Notes under the pieces: generated by a model | Database searches by the model: none | Told to the model about the DNA's origin: nothing | The model's input: only the letters and a program-made list of their open reading frames with translations | Made by a program: the position numbers and the translations under genes | Part shown: positions 8,489 to 16,429 of the stretch, in pieces | Layout: each line of letters starts with the position of its first letter | Numbering within the stretch: position 1 is the first letter of the stretch | Assembly: GCF_001651875.1 (NCBI RefSeq) | Contig: NZ_LNQB01000050.1 | Coordinates: forward strand, 1 to 40,826 | Direction: 5' to 3' | Origin: Sinorhizobium saheli | GTDB lineage: Bacteria > Pseudomonadota > Alphaproteobacteria > Rhizobiales > Rhizobiaceae | DNA: 40,826 bases

Positions 8489-9805
8489 TCAGTAGGGAGG
8501 GTATCGAATGAGATCGTTACCCTCTTCCGGCTTCGTAACATTCGACTTCCACGAGAACCGTGTTGCCCGGTATGGAGCGAGGTTCAAGGTCGGCCTGCGA
8601 CCTGCGACGAGATCGGCAACCAATCTTCCGGTCGTGGCTCCGAGTGTCATGCCGACTTGGCCATGCCCGAATGCCATGACGACATTATCGTGATTGGGCG
8701 CTTTATCGATGACCGGCATGGTATCGGGCAAGAAGGGGCGGGGTCCCATCCACTGCTTGCCGCCGGAAGTGTCTAACCCAGGAAGAACGAATTTCGCCTT
8801 CTCGGCAATGATATTCGCGCGCTCGAAGTTGGGCTTTGGATCAAGCCCGGCGACCTCGATCGTGCCGCCGATGCGCAATCCGGTTTCCATGGGCGTGAGC
8901 ACGAAGCCGCCATTGGCATAGAGCACCGCGTGATTGACTGTCACATTCGGGTTGGGCAGTTGATGATGGTAGCCTTGCAGGGCCGCGAGCGGCACCCGCA
9001 CGCCGATATCCCGTGCAAGCTTGCCGCTCCAGGCACCGGCAGCCAGCACGATCCGCTTTATGCCGATCTGCTCGCCGCCCTCGAGGGCGATGGCGGTGGC
9101 CTTGCCGCCCTTGACGACAAGATTGCGCACGGAACCGGTTCTGAGCGTACCGCCGCGCGAAAGGAAGAATTCGGCCAGTTTGTTGCGCACGATCCCGGGA
9201 TCGGAAAACTGCAGCCACTGTTCAAGCAGCAGGCCGCAGGTGATCGGTCCGGACAGCGATGGTTCGACCGCCTTGAGGTCCTTGGTGTCGAGGAACCTCT
9301 GGCGAAAGCCGTTGCTGGTCCTGAGATTCCAGGTAAAGCTGTCGCCGTCGATGTCGGCCTTCGAATTGAACGCCATGATATTTGGCTTGTTGACCAGCTT
9401 GTCGGACAGGCCGGCGGCATCGAGCAATACGCGATAGTCCTGCTCGGCGCGCGACAGGAGAGGGGTCATGCCCTCGACGATCTCCAGCACCTTGCTCCGC
9501 CGGCCTGCCCATAGGAAGCGCAGCAGCCAGGGCATCTGGCTGATCATGTGCTGGGGCCGCACGAAGAGCGGGCTCTTGGGATCGGAAAGCCACTTCGGAA
9601 TCTTCGGCAGGATGCCCGGTTTGGAAATCGGGACGATTTCGCCGACTGCCAGCAATCCGCAGTTGCCATAGCTCGCGGCCTGGGTCTCGAGGCCGCGATC
9701 GATCAGTTCGACGTTGAAGCCTTCTTCCTGGAGGGCAATTGCCGAGCATACGCCGACAATGCCGCCGCCGATAACTGTGACGTCACTCACCGACAGGTTT
9801 GCCAT
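8489..9805 (-). CDS. FAD-dependent oxidoreductase, D-amino-acid dehydrogenase (DadA)-like
   Basis: A 438-aa flavoenzyme of the DAO superfamily. The FAD-binding Rossmann motif GGGIVGVCSA begins near residue 13 and is followed by the acidic ribose-binding end (ELIDRG). The body (PLLSRAEQDYRVLL, GAWSGKLARD) and the C-terminal MGPRPFLPDTMPVI and FGHGQVGMTLG blocks match the DadA-type D-amino-acid dehydrogenase branch. It should oxidatively deaminate a D-amino acid or an N-substituted amino acid to a keto acid, passing electrons to a membrane acceptor. It starts four bases after the tautomerase-like gene, forming a two-gene minus-strand operon, and ends convergent with the hyu operon. Substrate not determined. 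Confidence 0.85.
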   Translation of the reverse strand: MANLSVSDVTVIGGGIVGVCSAIALQEEGFNVELIDRGLETQAASYGNCGLLAVGEIVPISKPGILPKIPKWLSDPKSPLFVRPQHMISQMPWLLRFLWAGRRSKVLEIVEGMTPLLSRAEQDYRVLLDAAGLSDKLVNKPNIMAFNSKADIDGDSFTWNLRTSNGFRQRFLDTKDLKAVEPSLSGPITCGLLLEQWLQFSDPGIVRNKLAEFFLSRGGTLRTGSVRNLVVKGGKATAIALEGGEQIGIKRIVLAAGAWSGKLARDIGVRVPLAALQGYHHQLPNPNVTVNHAVLYANGGFVLTPMETGLRIGGTIEVAGLDPKPNFERANIIAEKAKFVLPGLDTSGGKQWMGPRPFLPDTMPVIDKAPNHDNVVMAFGHGQVGMTLGATTGRLVADLVAGRRPTLNLAPYRATRFSWKSNVTKPEEGNDLIRYPPY

Positions 9806-9809
9806 TTGC

Positions 9810-10007
9810 TTACTTTGCTCGGGTCTTGGCGTCGATCATGGTGCCGTTCTTGGCCCAGTTGCTTCTCTCATATTCGTTGAAGACGATCTGCACGTCATCT
9901 TCGGTGCATTTGGCGATCCGCGCGAGTTCCCTCGTGAAGACTTCCGCGATCTCCGTCTTCTGTTCGTAGGTGCGGCCTGACAGCATGTCGACGCGTACAA
10001 CCGGCAT
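9810..10007 (-). CDS. 4-oxalocrotonate tautomerase family protein
   Basis: A 65-aa protein of the tautomerase superfamily. It begins Met-Pro-Val-Val, so removal of Met exposes the catalytic N-terminal proline. The body (EQKTEIAEVFTRELARI) has the usual beta-alpha-beta unit, and the size is typical of 4-oxalocrotonate-tautomerase-like subunits. Likely role: keto-enol tautomerisation of a 2-oxo acid, which fits a partner flavoenzyme that would release such an acid. An AGGGAAG ribosome site supports the start. It is divergent from the shikimate-dehydrogenase-like gene and shares the control region at 10008-10146. Confidence 0.82.
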   Translation of the reverse strand: MPVVRVDMLSGRTYEQKTEIAEVFTRELARIAKCTEDDVQIVFNEYERSNWAKNGTMIDAKTRAK

Positions 10008-10048
10008 GGAAACTTCCCTTCGTCATCCTCTTGAGATATCGTGGCGAA

Positions 10049-10079
10049 TATTGCATATCTAATGTCGACATTCCATAGA
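10049..10079. promoter_or_regulatory. GntR-type operator in divergent intergenic region
   Basis: The 139-bp gap between the tautomerase-like and shikimate-dehydrogenase-like genes contains the perfect 12-bp palindrome AATGTCGACATT at 10061-10072, next to an AT-rich ATATTGCATAT stretch at 10049-10059. The first ten bases of the palindrome (AATGTCGACA) recur at 11781-11790 upstream of the GntR gene 10942-11685. A shared operator for that regulator is the simplest reading. Confidence 0.55.
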
Positions 10080-10146
10080 CAATGTGCAAAAAATGTTGCC
10101 AGCGGACCCGGTCCTGGAGCCGCAGCGAATTTGAAAAGGCGCGTCG

Positions 10147-10938
10147 ATGATGATTTCCGGCACCACGAAGATTTTCTACATGCTTGCGCATCCGATCGCC
10201 CATGTTCGCACGCCCGAGGTCATCAACCCCGTGTTTGCTGCGCGCGGCATCGACGCCGTCATGGTGCCTGTGCATTTCAGCCCCGAAGACTTTGCCATGG
10301 GCTGGGAGGCGCTGAAAAGGACGCGCAATCTGGGCGGCATCGTCGTCAGTGTTCCCCATAAGGAGCAGGCCTGCGCGTTATCGGATGAAGTGGATCGGGC
10401 CGCCGAGGAGCTTGGCGCGGCCAATGTCATCCGGCGTGATCCCGACGGTCGAATGATAGCCACCAACATGGATGGCCTCGGCTTCCTGCGCGGCATGTTG
10501 AATGGGGGGCGTGACGCGGAGGGGCGCGACGTTCTGCTCGTCGGCGCCGGCGGCGCAGGCAAGGCGATCGCATTCGGATTGGCGAAGAGCGGCAGCAAGT
10601 CGATCCGGATCAGCGATGCCGATCCGGAGCGTGCGGAAGTGCTCGCCGCCGATGTAAAGAACCGCTACCCGGACCAGGCCGTCACCGCCGGGAGCCCAAA
10701 CCTCGATGGCATCGACATGCTCGTCAACGCGACGCCCTGCGGGCTTCACCCGGAAACAGATCCGCTGCCGGTCGACGTCGCCGAATTGCGGCCGGACATA
10801 CTCGTCGCCGACATTATCATGAAGCCGCGCGAGACGCCGCTTCTGCAAGCGGCAACCGCGCGGGGGTGCGAGGTTCGCTACGGTGCGGGAATGCTCGATT
10901 CGCAGATCGAACTGATGGTGTCCTACTTCGGATACTGA
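10147..10938 (+). CDS. Shikimate dehydrogenase family protein (AroE-like)
   Basis: A 263-aa two-domain NAD(P)-dependent dehydrogenase of the shikimate/quinate family. Catalytic Lys72 lies in VPHKEQ and Asp109 in TNMDGLGF, the pair used by AroE. The cofactor loop GAGGAG begins at residue 133. The substrate-binding N-terminus reads HPIAHVRTP instead of the usual SPIxHSxSP, so the serines that grip the shikimate carboxylate are replaced. This is therefore probably a catabolic paralog acting on a different polyol or cyclic acid, not the biosynthetic AroE. It is divergent from the tautomerase/DadA pair and convergent with the GntR gene 3 bp beyond its stop. Confidence 0.85.
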   Translation: MMISGTTKIFYMLAHPIAHVRTPEVINPVFAARGIDAVMVPVHFSPEDFAMGWEALKRTRNLGGIVVSVPHKEQACALSDEVDRAAEELGAANVIRRDPDGRMIATNMDGLGFLRGMLNGGRDAEGRDVLLVGAGGAGKAIAFGLAKSGSKSIRISDADPERAEVLAADVKNRYPDQAVTAGSPNLDGIDMLVNATPCGLHPETDPLPVDVAELRPDILVADIIMKPRETPLLQAATARGCEVRYGAGMLDSQIELMVSYFGY

Positions 10939-10941
10939 CGA

Positions 10942-11685
10942 TCACTTCGCATAGTTGAGCGTCAGCTTGGCGGTGAGATTCCGGTTCAGGAACTCCATGA
11001 AACGGCCCCTGAACTGTACGGCGTGCAGATGGGCTTCACGCTCGGCCCGATCGGCATCCCGCTTTTCGATCGCGTCGATCATGGCGCGATGCGAACTGGC
11101 CAACTCGTCCAGCGACAGATTTGGGTCCAGTGACTGGTACTGGAAATGAAAGAACAACAGTCTTCGGCCCTCCTGCAGCAGCCGACGATAGGAGTCGGCG
11201 AAGTAGGCGTTGCGACAGGCGCTGGCGATTGCCATGTGGAACTCGAAATTCTTTTCGATCATGCCGATGGAATCGCCGGAGGTCATCGCATTGACGGCTT
11301 CACGCTCGTACTGCTCCTCCGCCGCGCGGATCCTGGCGAGGTCGTCGGGCGTGCGGTGAAGCGCCGCGAACCGGGTGACGACGCGTTGCATCAGGTCCAG
11401 CGCGTCGAGGAATTCCGGCATCTTGTCGAACTCCATGGGAGCAACGATGATGCTGCGGTTCGGAAGAATCTGCACCAGACCCTCGCCGGAGAGCCGCACA
11501 AGCGCCTCGCGGATGGGCGAGCGCGAAAGTTTGAACCGCTGGCTGAGGCTGACCTCGTCGAGCGATGTGCCAGGCGGTATCAGAACGCGGAGAATGTCGT
11601 CACGGAGCTTCTTGTAGACGCGTGCGCTGCCGGTTTCCTTATTGCCGCTCACATTGCCGACCTTGAGCGCATTTTGCAAAGTCAT
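10942..11685 (-). CDS. GntR family transcriptional regulator (FCD subfamily)
   Basis: A 247-aa one-component regulator. The N-terminal winged helix-turn-helix spans about residues 20-85 and includes LSRSPIREALVRLSGEGLV, diagnostic of GntR. The C-terminal helical FCD domain has the metal-binding pattern (EFHMAIASACRN and a late SHRAMIDAIEKRD). Ligands of this class are usually small carboxylates. A candidate operator word is found both about 95 bases upstream of its own start (11781-11790) and between the two divergent enzyme genes (10061-10072). It therefore probably controls the tautomerase/DadA and AroE-like units and itself. Confidence 0.9.
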   Translation of the reverse strand: MTLQNALKVGNVSGNKETGSARVYKKLRDDILRVLIPPGTSLDEVSLSQRFKLSRSPIREALVRLSGEGLVQILPNRSIIVAPMEFDKMPEFLDALDLMQRVVTRFAALHRTPDDLARIRAAEEQYEREAVNAMTSGDSIGMIEKNFEFHMAIASACRNAYFADSYRRLLQEGRRLLFFHFQYQSLDPNLSLDELASSHRAMIDAIEKRDADRAEREAHLHAVQFRGRFMEFLNRNLTAKLTLNYAK

Positions 11686-12162
11686 ATTCCGAACGTCGCT
11701 CTAATTGTAAGGGGTTAGCGGATGCTCATCGAATCCTGAAGTTCCAATGAGCCGTCGCCATTCTGCCTGTTGTATGAACAAATGTCGACAGGAAATGGCA
11801 CGCCTAATCAAGAGTCTGGCGGCCACAGGGACGCAGTCGTCCGGGTTCACCGGACCGGCGCGCTGCGTCAGATTGCCGAACCTGGCGGGACAAGACATCA
11901 CCGGCTTGAAAGCTGGGCGCGCTCAGTCAGATATTGTCAACCGCGTCGTGATTATCCCGGCCGAGCCAGGGAAGACGGGATTATGATTCGCGCATCGTCT
12001 CCGTCGCCCAAAGAGGATGTCTTCGACTCCGCCAATAGCCCCTGAACGATAGCGCGAACTGATGTTGCAACGCCTTTGATTTGCGGCATATCGATGTCAG
12101 GCTACTTCAATTGCCATACAGCCCTTACGTCCCTTTCCCACTGGAGCGGGAGGAGGAACTCG
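11686..12162. other. Intergenic stretch between two GntR genes
   Basis: These 477 bases hold the presumed promoter of the upstream GntR gene, including the operator word AATGTCGACA at 11781-11790. The rest (about 11800-12160) has short open frames on both strands, but none starts with a good ribosome site or resembles a family I know. I see no RNA gene or convincing terminator in it. Confidence 0.5.
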
Positions 12163-12930
12163 TCACTCGGCGGTCTCAATCTGAGGCTCGTCGAGCATCG
12201 CACGATATCTGTTGAGGCTCTCTTCGAGATGTGCGGCCAACGCGCTCTTGGCTGATTTTACATCGCCTTGGGTGATGGCCGCGAGGATCGCGGCATGTTC
12301 CTTGTTGATCTTTTTCAGATAGGTTTGATAGGTCCGCGCCGATTGACGGTGTTTCATGACGAGGTCAAAGCTGATCTCGCTGAAGACGGCCTGGAGAAAC
12401 TGCGGAAAATGAGGATTGCGGGTTGCCCGGGCGATCGCCAGGTGGAATTCGAAATCCGCCCGCGCCTCGACCTCGGCGTCATCGCTTTGAAGATTGTCGA
12501 GATAATCGAATGCGCGCGCGATATCGGCGAGCGCTTCGGGGGTGCGGCGTGCCGCGGCAAGCGCCACGGATTGCATTTCGACGCCAAGGCGAAGCTCGAG
12601 AATTTCCATCGCGGAACGGATGTCTTCGATCCGGCTGATCTCGAAATTGAGCGCCTTGGAGTCGCGTTCCGTCACGTAGACGCCGTCACCCTGACGGGAA
12701 ATGACCCGACCGGCAACCCTCAGCGACGTCAGCGCCTCGCGAATGACGGTTCGGCTGACGCCGAATTCTTCGCACAGCTGCGCGCTCGACGGAATCTTTT
12801 CTCCGGGCGGGTAGACACCGGAGTCGATACGGCCGGTAAGCTGGGCGACGACAATCTCGGCCAGATTGCCCCGTTGCGTGATGACTGACAACAAATTCTC
12901 CCGTTGTACATATGATTTACCACATATCAC
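12163..12930 (-). CDS. FadR/GntR family transcriptional regulator (FCD subfamily)
   Basis: A 255-aa regulator with an N-terminal winged helix-turn-helix (PSSAQLCEEFGVSRTVIREA, roughly residues 46-65) and a C-terminal FCD domain (FEFHLAIARATRNPHFPQFL, late EHAAILAAI). It faces the SDR-ThDP-hyu operon beginning at 13161 and is its likely regulator. The start is uncertain. The ATG at 12930 lies inside an AT-rich repeat (CATATCA twice, 12923-12936) that looks like regulatory DNA. An in-frame TTG at 12894, preceded by CGGGAG, would give 243 aa and leave that repeat upstream of the gene, as expected for an autoregulated operator. Confidence 0.88.
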   Translation of the reverse strand: MICGKSYVQRENLLSVITQRGNLAEIVVAQLTGRIDSGVYPPGEKIPSSAQLCEEFGVSRTVIREALTSLRVAGRVISRQGDGVYVTERDSKALNFEISRIEDIRSAMEILELRLGVEMQSVALAAARRTPEALADIARAFDYLDNLQSDDAEVEARADFEFHLAIARATRNPHFPQFLQAVFSEISFDLVMKHRQSARTYQTYLKKINKEHAAILAAITQGDVKSAKSALAAHLEESLNRYRAMLDEPQIETAE

Positions 12931-13130
12931 ATATCATTCTACATTGCCATTGGGAGCGATTTTCACCGGTAATATCGCCCATGAAGCCATACTCGATCAA
13001 CCGATTGAGAGAACCGGGAGCGGGCCGGTTCGCGTACTCCGTCGACTTTCAGGCGCGGAATCAAGCTTGCCTCCAAAAAGCCACTTGTCGCCGAAAAAAT
13101 TTGGCATATAAGTGATAACATACAAATTAA
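12905..13130. promoter_or_regulatory. Divergent control region of GntR gene and SDR-ThDP-hyu operon
   Basis: This region contains CATATGA at 12909-12915, a tandem pair of CATATCA at 12923-12929 and 12930-12936, and further on CATATAAGTGATAACATA at 13105-13122. The recurring (T)CATAT / TGATA words resemble AT-rich half-sites of FCD-type GntR operators. They lie at both ends of the gap, one cluster by each gene start, as expected for a regulator controlling itself and the divergent operon. The middle part shows nothing else recognisable. Confidence 0.4.
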
Positions 13131-13160
13131 ATGACGCAACCGTGTGGCGCGAGGCGAGAC

Positions 13161-13910
13161 ATGCAGCAGCAGACCGTTATTATCGTTGGCGGGGCCTCGG
13201 GGCTGGGTCTGACGACAGCCAGGCTGATGGTGGAGCGTGGGGCGGCCAAGATCGGCCTGATCGACCGCAACGAAGAGCTCCTGGCGAGTTCCTCCGACGC
13301 GCTTCGGGCGCTCGGCGCCGAGGTAGCGACATCAGTGGCGGACATTTCGCGGGCCGAAACGGCGCATCGCGGCTTTGATGAGATTGTAAGCAAGCTTGGC
13401 CGGGTCCACGCGCTGGTCAACAGTGCGGCCATCTACCCGCGCAGGCCGATCCTCGAAATCACCGACGAGGAATGGGATCTCGAGAATGCAATCAACGTGA
13501 AGGGCACTTACCATATGATGGTGGCGGCCGTTCGGCATATGCGCAGCTTTGCGAACCCGCCCGAAGTCGCCGGCCGTATCGTCAATATCACCTCGGTCGA
13601 TGCGTTCAAGGCGCATCCCCAGAACGCCCATTACGCAGCCACCAAGGCCGCGGTTGTCAGCCTCACCAAATCTTTCGCGCAGGAATGCGCGGCCGACGGT
13701 ATTCTGGTGAACTCCGTTGCGCCGGCGGGCTTTGCCACCGATCGCGCAAAGGAGCTGGGCTTCCTGCCCGAGCTTGCCAAGGCAAGTGCCCTCGGTCGCG
13801 CCGCAGAGCCGGTCGAGATGGCCGAATGGATCGTCATGATGGCCAGCAGCCGCAATACCTATGCGACAGGCGAGAACGTGGTGATCAGCGGAGGTTACAT
13901 CTATGTCTGA
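13161..13910 (+). CDS. SDR family NAD(P)-dependent oxidoreductase (first of operon)
   Basis: A 249-aa classical short-chain dehydrogenase. The cofactor loop GGASGLG is at residues 10-16, catalytic Ser145 lies in NITSVD, and the YxxxK motif is Tyr158/Lys162 (YAATK). The C-terminus ([13 protein letters not shown]) matches the usual SDR ending. ATG 13161 follows GAGGCGAG; an earlier in-frame ATG at 13131 would add ten unconserved residues. It should interconvert an alcohol and a carbonyl with NAD(P). It is the first gene of a long operon, and its stop overlaps the second SDR by eight bases. Substrate unknown. Confidence 0.86.
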   Translation: MQQQTVIIVGGASGLGLTTARLMVERGAAKIGLIDRNEELLASSSDALRALGAEVATSVADISRAETAHRGFDEIVSKLGRVHALVNSAAIYPRRPILEITDEEWDLENAINVKGTYHMMVAAVRHMRSFANPPEVAGRIVNITSVDAFKAHPQNAHYAATKAAVVSLTKSFAQECAADGILVNSVAPAGFATDRAKELGFLPELAKASALGRAAEPVEMAEWIVMMASSRNTYATGENVVISGGYIYV

Positions 13911-14649
13911 CGGCACGGCTTACAGAACGGCCGTCGTCACAGGGGCGACGAGCGGCATCGGCCGGGCGACCGTGCTCAGGCTCCGGCAGATGGGCCTTGA
14001 CGTTTACGCGGTTGGACGGAATGCAGCCGCCCTTGAAGATCTGGCGTCGTCGTCCGGGGCGAAGACGGTGCAGGCGGATGTTCGGGATACAGCCGCGCTG
14101 GCCGCGCGTTTTGCGGATGTCGAGATCGACATCCTCGTAAACAACGCCGGGATCCTGTCGACCCGCGCCCTGTTCCACGAGATCGATCCCGCCGAAATCG
14201 ATGCCATGATCGATGTCAACCTCAAGGCACCCATGCATCTCACCCGCGTTGTCCTTCCGGGCATGGTCACCCGCAAGAAGGGACACCTGATCTTCATCGG
14301 CTCCACCGGCGGCCAGGCGCCCTATCCCTCCATGAGTGCCTATGGTGCTTCGAAGGCCGGGCTCAGCCTGTTTTGCGACAATCTGCGCTGCGATCTCCTC
14401 GGCACGTCGGTCCGGGTGACGGAGGTCGTGCCCGGTCGCGTCCAGACCGATCTATACCGCACGGCTATCGCCGACAATCAGGCGCAGGCCGTCCTTTACG
14501 ACGGCTACAGGGCCATCCAGCCCGAGCATATCGCCACCGTCATCGCAAATGCCATCGAGCTGCCGGTCTATGTCGACGTCGCCCGGGTCGAGGTCCTGCC
14601 GACCGACCAAGCCGCGGGCGGCGGCCAGATGGTGAGGTTCGCGCAATAG
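13903..14649 (+). CDS. SDR family oxidoreductase (second of operon)
   Basis: A 248-aa short-chain dehydrogenase, clearly different from its neighbour. The cofactor loop TGATSGIG is at residues 13-20, and the NNAG motif is present. Ser134 lies in the FIGSTGG segment and YGASK gives Tyr147/Lys151. The sequence [12 protein letters not shown] and the long C-terminal part resemble YdfG/serine-dehydrogenase-like SDRs acting on 3-hydroxy acids or similar alcohols. It overlaps the preceding SDR by eight bases. Having two tandem SDRs suggests successive or opposing redox steps in one pathway. Confidence 0.86.
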   Translation: MSDGTAYRTAVVTGATSGIGRATVLRLRQMGLDVYAVGRNAAALEDLASSSGAKTVQADVRDTAALAARFADVEIDILVNNAGILSTRALFHEIDPAEIDAMIDVNLKAPMHLTRVVLPGMVTRKKGHLIFIGSTGGQAPYPSMSAYGASKAGLSLFCDNLRCDLLGTSVRVTEVVPGRVQTDLYRTAIADNQAQAVLYDGYRAIQPEHIATVIANAIELPVYVDVARVEVLPTDQAAGGGQMVRFAQ

Positions 14650-14661
14650 ATCGCCGCTGTC
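14647..14661 (+). repeat. 15-bp repeat, copy A (at stop of SDR 2)
   Basis: TAGATCGCCGCTGTC begins with the stop codon of the second SDR gene. An identical 15-mer begins with the stop codon of the flavoenzyme at 23359-23373. The two copies bracket the ThDP-hyuA-hyuB-aminotransferase-Udh-flavoenzyme block. Confidence 0.6.
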
Positions 14662-14752
14662 GTCATGATCCGGCCAAGGCCGGACGGCATGGCTCCGCCC
14701 TGCTTGCCGGGCGTCACATGCCAATGGACCCTAATGGAACAGGAAAACCAGT

Positions 14753-16429
14753 ATGAAGCGGAATGGCGGAAAGCTCATTGTCGAGTGCCTGCTCGGGCTG
14801 GGCGCGACGAAGAGCTTCGGCGTGCCGGGGGAGAGTTATCTCGCCGTGCTCGACGCATTGCATGACACGGTCGGCCGGCTTGACTACGTCTTGTGCCGCA
14901 ACGAGGGTGGCGCGGCGTTCATGGCCGCCGCCTACGGCAAGCTGACGGGCCAGCCGGGCATCTGCTTCGTGACGCGCGGACCGGGGGCCACAAATGCGTC
15001 GATCGGCGTGCATACCGCCATGCAGGACTCCGCGCCCATGCTGCTCTTCGTCGGGCAGGTCGGCCGCGACATGCGGGGCCGCGAAGCCTTTCAGGAGGTC
15101 GATTATCGCGCGGCTTTCGGCACCGTTGCAAAATGGGCCGTCGAGATCGATGACGCCGATCGGATCCCGGAGATCCTTTCCCGGGCCTGGACGATGGCGG
15201 TCACGGGGCGCCCCGGGCCTGTGGTCATCGCCCTGCCGGAAGATATGCTCACCTCATTGACAGATGCCGAGCCGCTGGCAGGCCCGCTCGACATATCGGA
15301 GCCAGCGCCATCCCCGGCCGCCATGGCGCGTCTTCACGACATGCTCGGCGGCGCCCAGCGCCCCGTCATCCTCTATGGCGGTTGCAACTGGAAGCCCGAG
15401 GCGATGGCGCGCGTGCAGCAATTCGCCGAGGCGTCGGATATCCCCGTGGTCGCTGTCTTCCGCTACCAGGATCAGTATGACAATCATTCGCCGACCTTCT
15501 GCGGCGAAGCCGGTGTCGGCATGGTCGAATCCGTCAGGACCATGCTCAAGGACGCCGATGTCATTCTCGCAATCAACAATCGGTTCGGCGAAAACTCCAC
15601 GGACGGCTACACGCTCTTCGACGTGCCGAGCCCGAAGCAGGCGATCATTCACGTCCACGGCTCGGACCTCGAGATCGGCAAGGTCTATCGCCCGGCATTC
15701 GGCATTCAGGCCGGGCCGAATGCCTTTGCGGAGGCCTTGCGCGTTCTGGCACCGGTCAAGGGACCATGGTCGGAATGGCGCAAGCGTGGTCGCGATGCCT
15801 ATTTGCAGGGCTTCGAATTGGGCGACCTGCTGTCCCCCGTCGACATGGGCAAGGTCACGGCGCTGCTCAACGACATTCTGCCCGACGACGTCATCCTCAC
15901 GAACGGCGCCGGCAACTTCACCGTCTGGCCGAACAAGTTCTTCAGGTTCGGTCCGAAGGCGCGCCTCTTGGCGCCGCAGTCCGGCGCCATGGGCTATGGT
16001 GTCCCCGCGGCGATTGCCGCCAGGGTGGCATATCCCGACCGCACGGTCGTCTGCTTCGCCGGCGACGGTGATTTTCAGATGAACTGCCAGGAGCTCGCGA
16101 CCGCGCTGCAGGCCGGCGCGCAGCCGATCATCCTGCTCCTGAACAACGGCATCTATGGCACCATCCGCGCACATCAGGAACGCCACTATCCGGAGCGTGT
16201 CTCCGGCACGACCATGGTCAATCCCGATTTCGTGGCGCTCGCGAAAGCCTATGGCTTCCATGCCGAGCGTGTCGCGACGACCGCTGACTTCGCTGCAGCC
16301 TTCGAGCGTGCCCGTGCCTCGAAGACCGGCGCCCTCCTCGATCTCGAGATTTCTCCGGAAGCACTGACACCGCGCCGCACGCTGAGCCAAATGCGTCAGG
16401 CCGCTCTCGCCGCAAAGGAACCCGAATGA
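14753..16429 (+). CDS. Thiamine diphosphate-dependent enzyme (acetolactate synthase / benzoylformate decarboxylase-like)
   Basis: A 558-aa ThDP enzyme with the standard three domains: PYR, central and PP. The cofactor-activating Glu51 lies in CRNEGGAAF, and the ThDP/Mg motif GDG (residues 437-439) pairs with NN at residue 464. The family GPGATN block is present near residue 80. Such enzymes decarboxylate 2-oxo acids or condense the resulting carbanion. Which one this is cannot be read, but it lacks the clear marks of housekeeping IlvB context (no ilvH). In the operon it could decarboxylate the oxo acid made by the aminotransferase or flavoenzyme. A 103-bp gap with a CCGGCC/GGCCGG inverted repeat at 14670-14683 precedes it; its stop overlaps hyuA copy 2 (ATGA). 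Confidence 0.85.
   Translation: MKRNGGKLIVECLLGLGATKSFGVPGESYLAVLDALHDTVGRLDYVLCRNEGGAAFMAAAYGKLTGQPGICFVTRGPGATNASIGVHTAMQDSAPMLLFVGQVGRDMRGREAFQEVDYRAAFGTVAKWAVEIDDADRIPEILSRAWTMAVTGRPGPVVIALPEDMLTSLTDAEPLAGPLDISEPAPSPAAMARLHDMLGGAQRPVILYGGCNWKPEAMARVQQFAEASDIPVVAVFRYQDQYDNHSPTFCGEAGVGMVESVRTMLKDADVILAINNRFGENSTDGYTLFDVPSPKQAIIHVHGSDLEIGKVYRPAFGIQAGPNAFAEALRVLAPVKGPWSEWRKRGRDAYLQGFELGDLLSPVDMGKVTALLNDILPDDVILTNGAGNFTVWPNKFFRFGPKARLLAPQSGAMGYGVPAAIAARVAYPDRTVVCFAGDGDFQMNCQELATALQAGAQPIILLLNNGIYGTIRAHQERHYPERVSGTTMVNPDFVALAKAYGFHAERVATTADFAAAFERARASKTGALLDLEISPEALTPRRTLSQMRQAALAAKEPE

Noticed and set aside
11747..12045. Short plus-strand open frames between the two GntR genes
   Set aside because: No ribosome site, no family resemblance and two frames equally open; not enough to call a gene.
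15254..16390. Minus-strand open frame (378 codons) opposite the ThDP enzyme
   Set aside because: Shadow of the ThDP coding strand; no recognisable domain.
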